Shown here: positions 6,009 to 6,131 of the stretch, piece by piece | Position numbering within the stretch: position 1 is the stretch's first letter | Layout of the letters: every line of letters begins with the position of its first letter | Assembly: GCA_937880585.1 (NCBI GenBank) | Contig: CALFMR010000381.1 | Span: forward strand, 1-6,131 | Length of the DNA stretch: 6,131 nt | Direction: 5' to 3' | Source: an uncultured Acidobacteriota bacterium | GTDB lineage: Bacteria; Acidobacteriota; Vicinamibacteria; Vicinamibacterales; SCN-69-37 | Translations under genes and position numbers: made by a program | The notes under the pieces: generated by a model | Database searches by the model: none | Seen by the model: only the letters and a program-made list of their open reading frames with translations | Told to the model about the DNA's origin: nothing

Positions 6009-6131
6009 ATGACTCACCAGGCTCCCTCACTTTTCGACCGGAAAATTGCCGCACCAGCCATTGTCGATGCTTTCAAAAAGCTCGATCCGCGTCTGATGGT
6101 TAAAAATCCCGTCATGTTCGTGACCATGGCT
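6009..6131 (+). CDS. kdpB: KdpB, potassium-transporting P-type ATPase catalytic subunit, N-terminus only
   Basis: An ATG at 6009 opens 41 codons that run off the window. MTHQAPSLFDRK is followed by AIVDAFKKLDPRLMVKNPVMF. The AF-KL-P--M-KNPVMFV pattern is the conserved lead-in to the first membrane helix of KdpB, the ATP-hydrolysing subunit of the KdpFABC high-affinity K+ pump. No phosphorylation site is reached. It lies 17 nt after the KdpA stop, as in a normal kdp operon. The intervening bases (5992-6008) are A/T-rich and hold no clear Shine-Dalgarno; AAAGGA about 30 nt upstream is too distant. GC is about 50%, unlike the genes to the left, so this segment appears to come from a different genome or a recent insertion. 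Confidence 0.87.
   Translation, partial: MTHQAPSLFDRKIAAPAIVDAFKKLDPRLMVKNPVMFVTMA

Overview
The window is GC-rich (about 65-70% by eye over most of its length) and has tight bacterial gene packing. It carries five or six genes of metal, anion and carbohydrate physiology. Nothing in it fixes the taxon. The GC content, the exported PHP hydrolase with a lectin-like tail, and the exported SMP-30-type propeller would suit a soil or sediment Acidobacteriota-like or similar environmental bacterium, but that is inference only.

Layout. 1-92 is a short non-coding edge with no recognisable gene. 93-1790 (minus) is an exported or membrane-anchored PHP-domain metallohydrolase of the CehA/McbA type with a C-terminal galactose-binding-like module. 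A 116-bp divergent intergenic region separates it from a two-gene ABC transporter on the plus strand: an ATPase (1907-2635) with a histidine-rich C-terminus, and an ABC-3 family permease (2625-3377) that overlaps it by 11 bp. This is a Zn/Mn-type importer lacking its solute-binding protein here. Converging on it, 3418-4395 (minus) encodes an exported SMP-30/gluconolactonase-like beta-propeller with a clear ribosome binding site. Divergent from that gene is a cysteine-free ArsR-family regulator (4544-4888). Its start codon lies inside a 22-bp near-perfect palindrome, which suggests a leaderless, autoregulated transcript. The regulator overlaps by 4 nt (GTGA) a SulP-family anion transporter starting at 4885.

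The most striking observation is at the right end. The SulP reading frame is normal for about 337 residues. It then passes in frame, within about 5884-5916, into what reads as the C-terminus of KdpA, the potassium-translocating subunit. It stops at 5991 and is followed 17 nt later by the N-terminus of KdpB, which runs off the window. GC content falls at the same place, from 78% (5821-5880) to 43% (5917-6008) and 50% (6009-6131). This is either a misassembled (chimeric) contig joined through a short shared stretch or a real illegitimate recombination that put a kdp operon behind arsR-sulP. A contig artefact is the more economical reading. I see no CRISPR array, rRNA, tRNA or insertion sequence, and no convincing undescribed multi-gene system.
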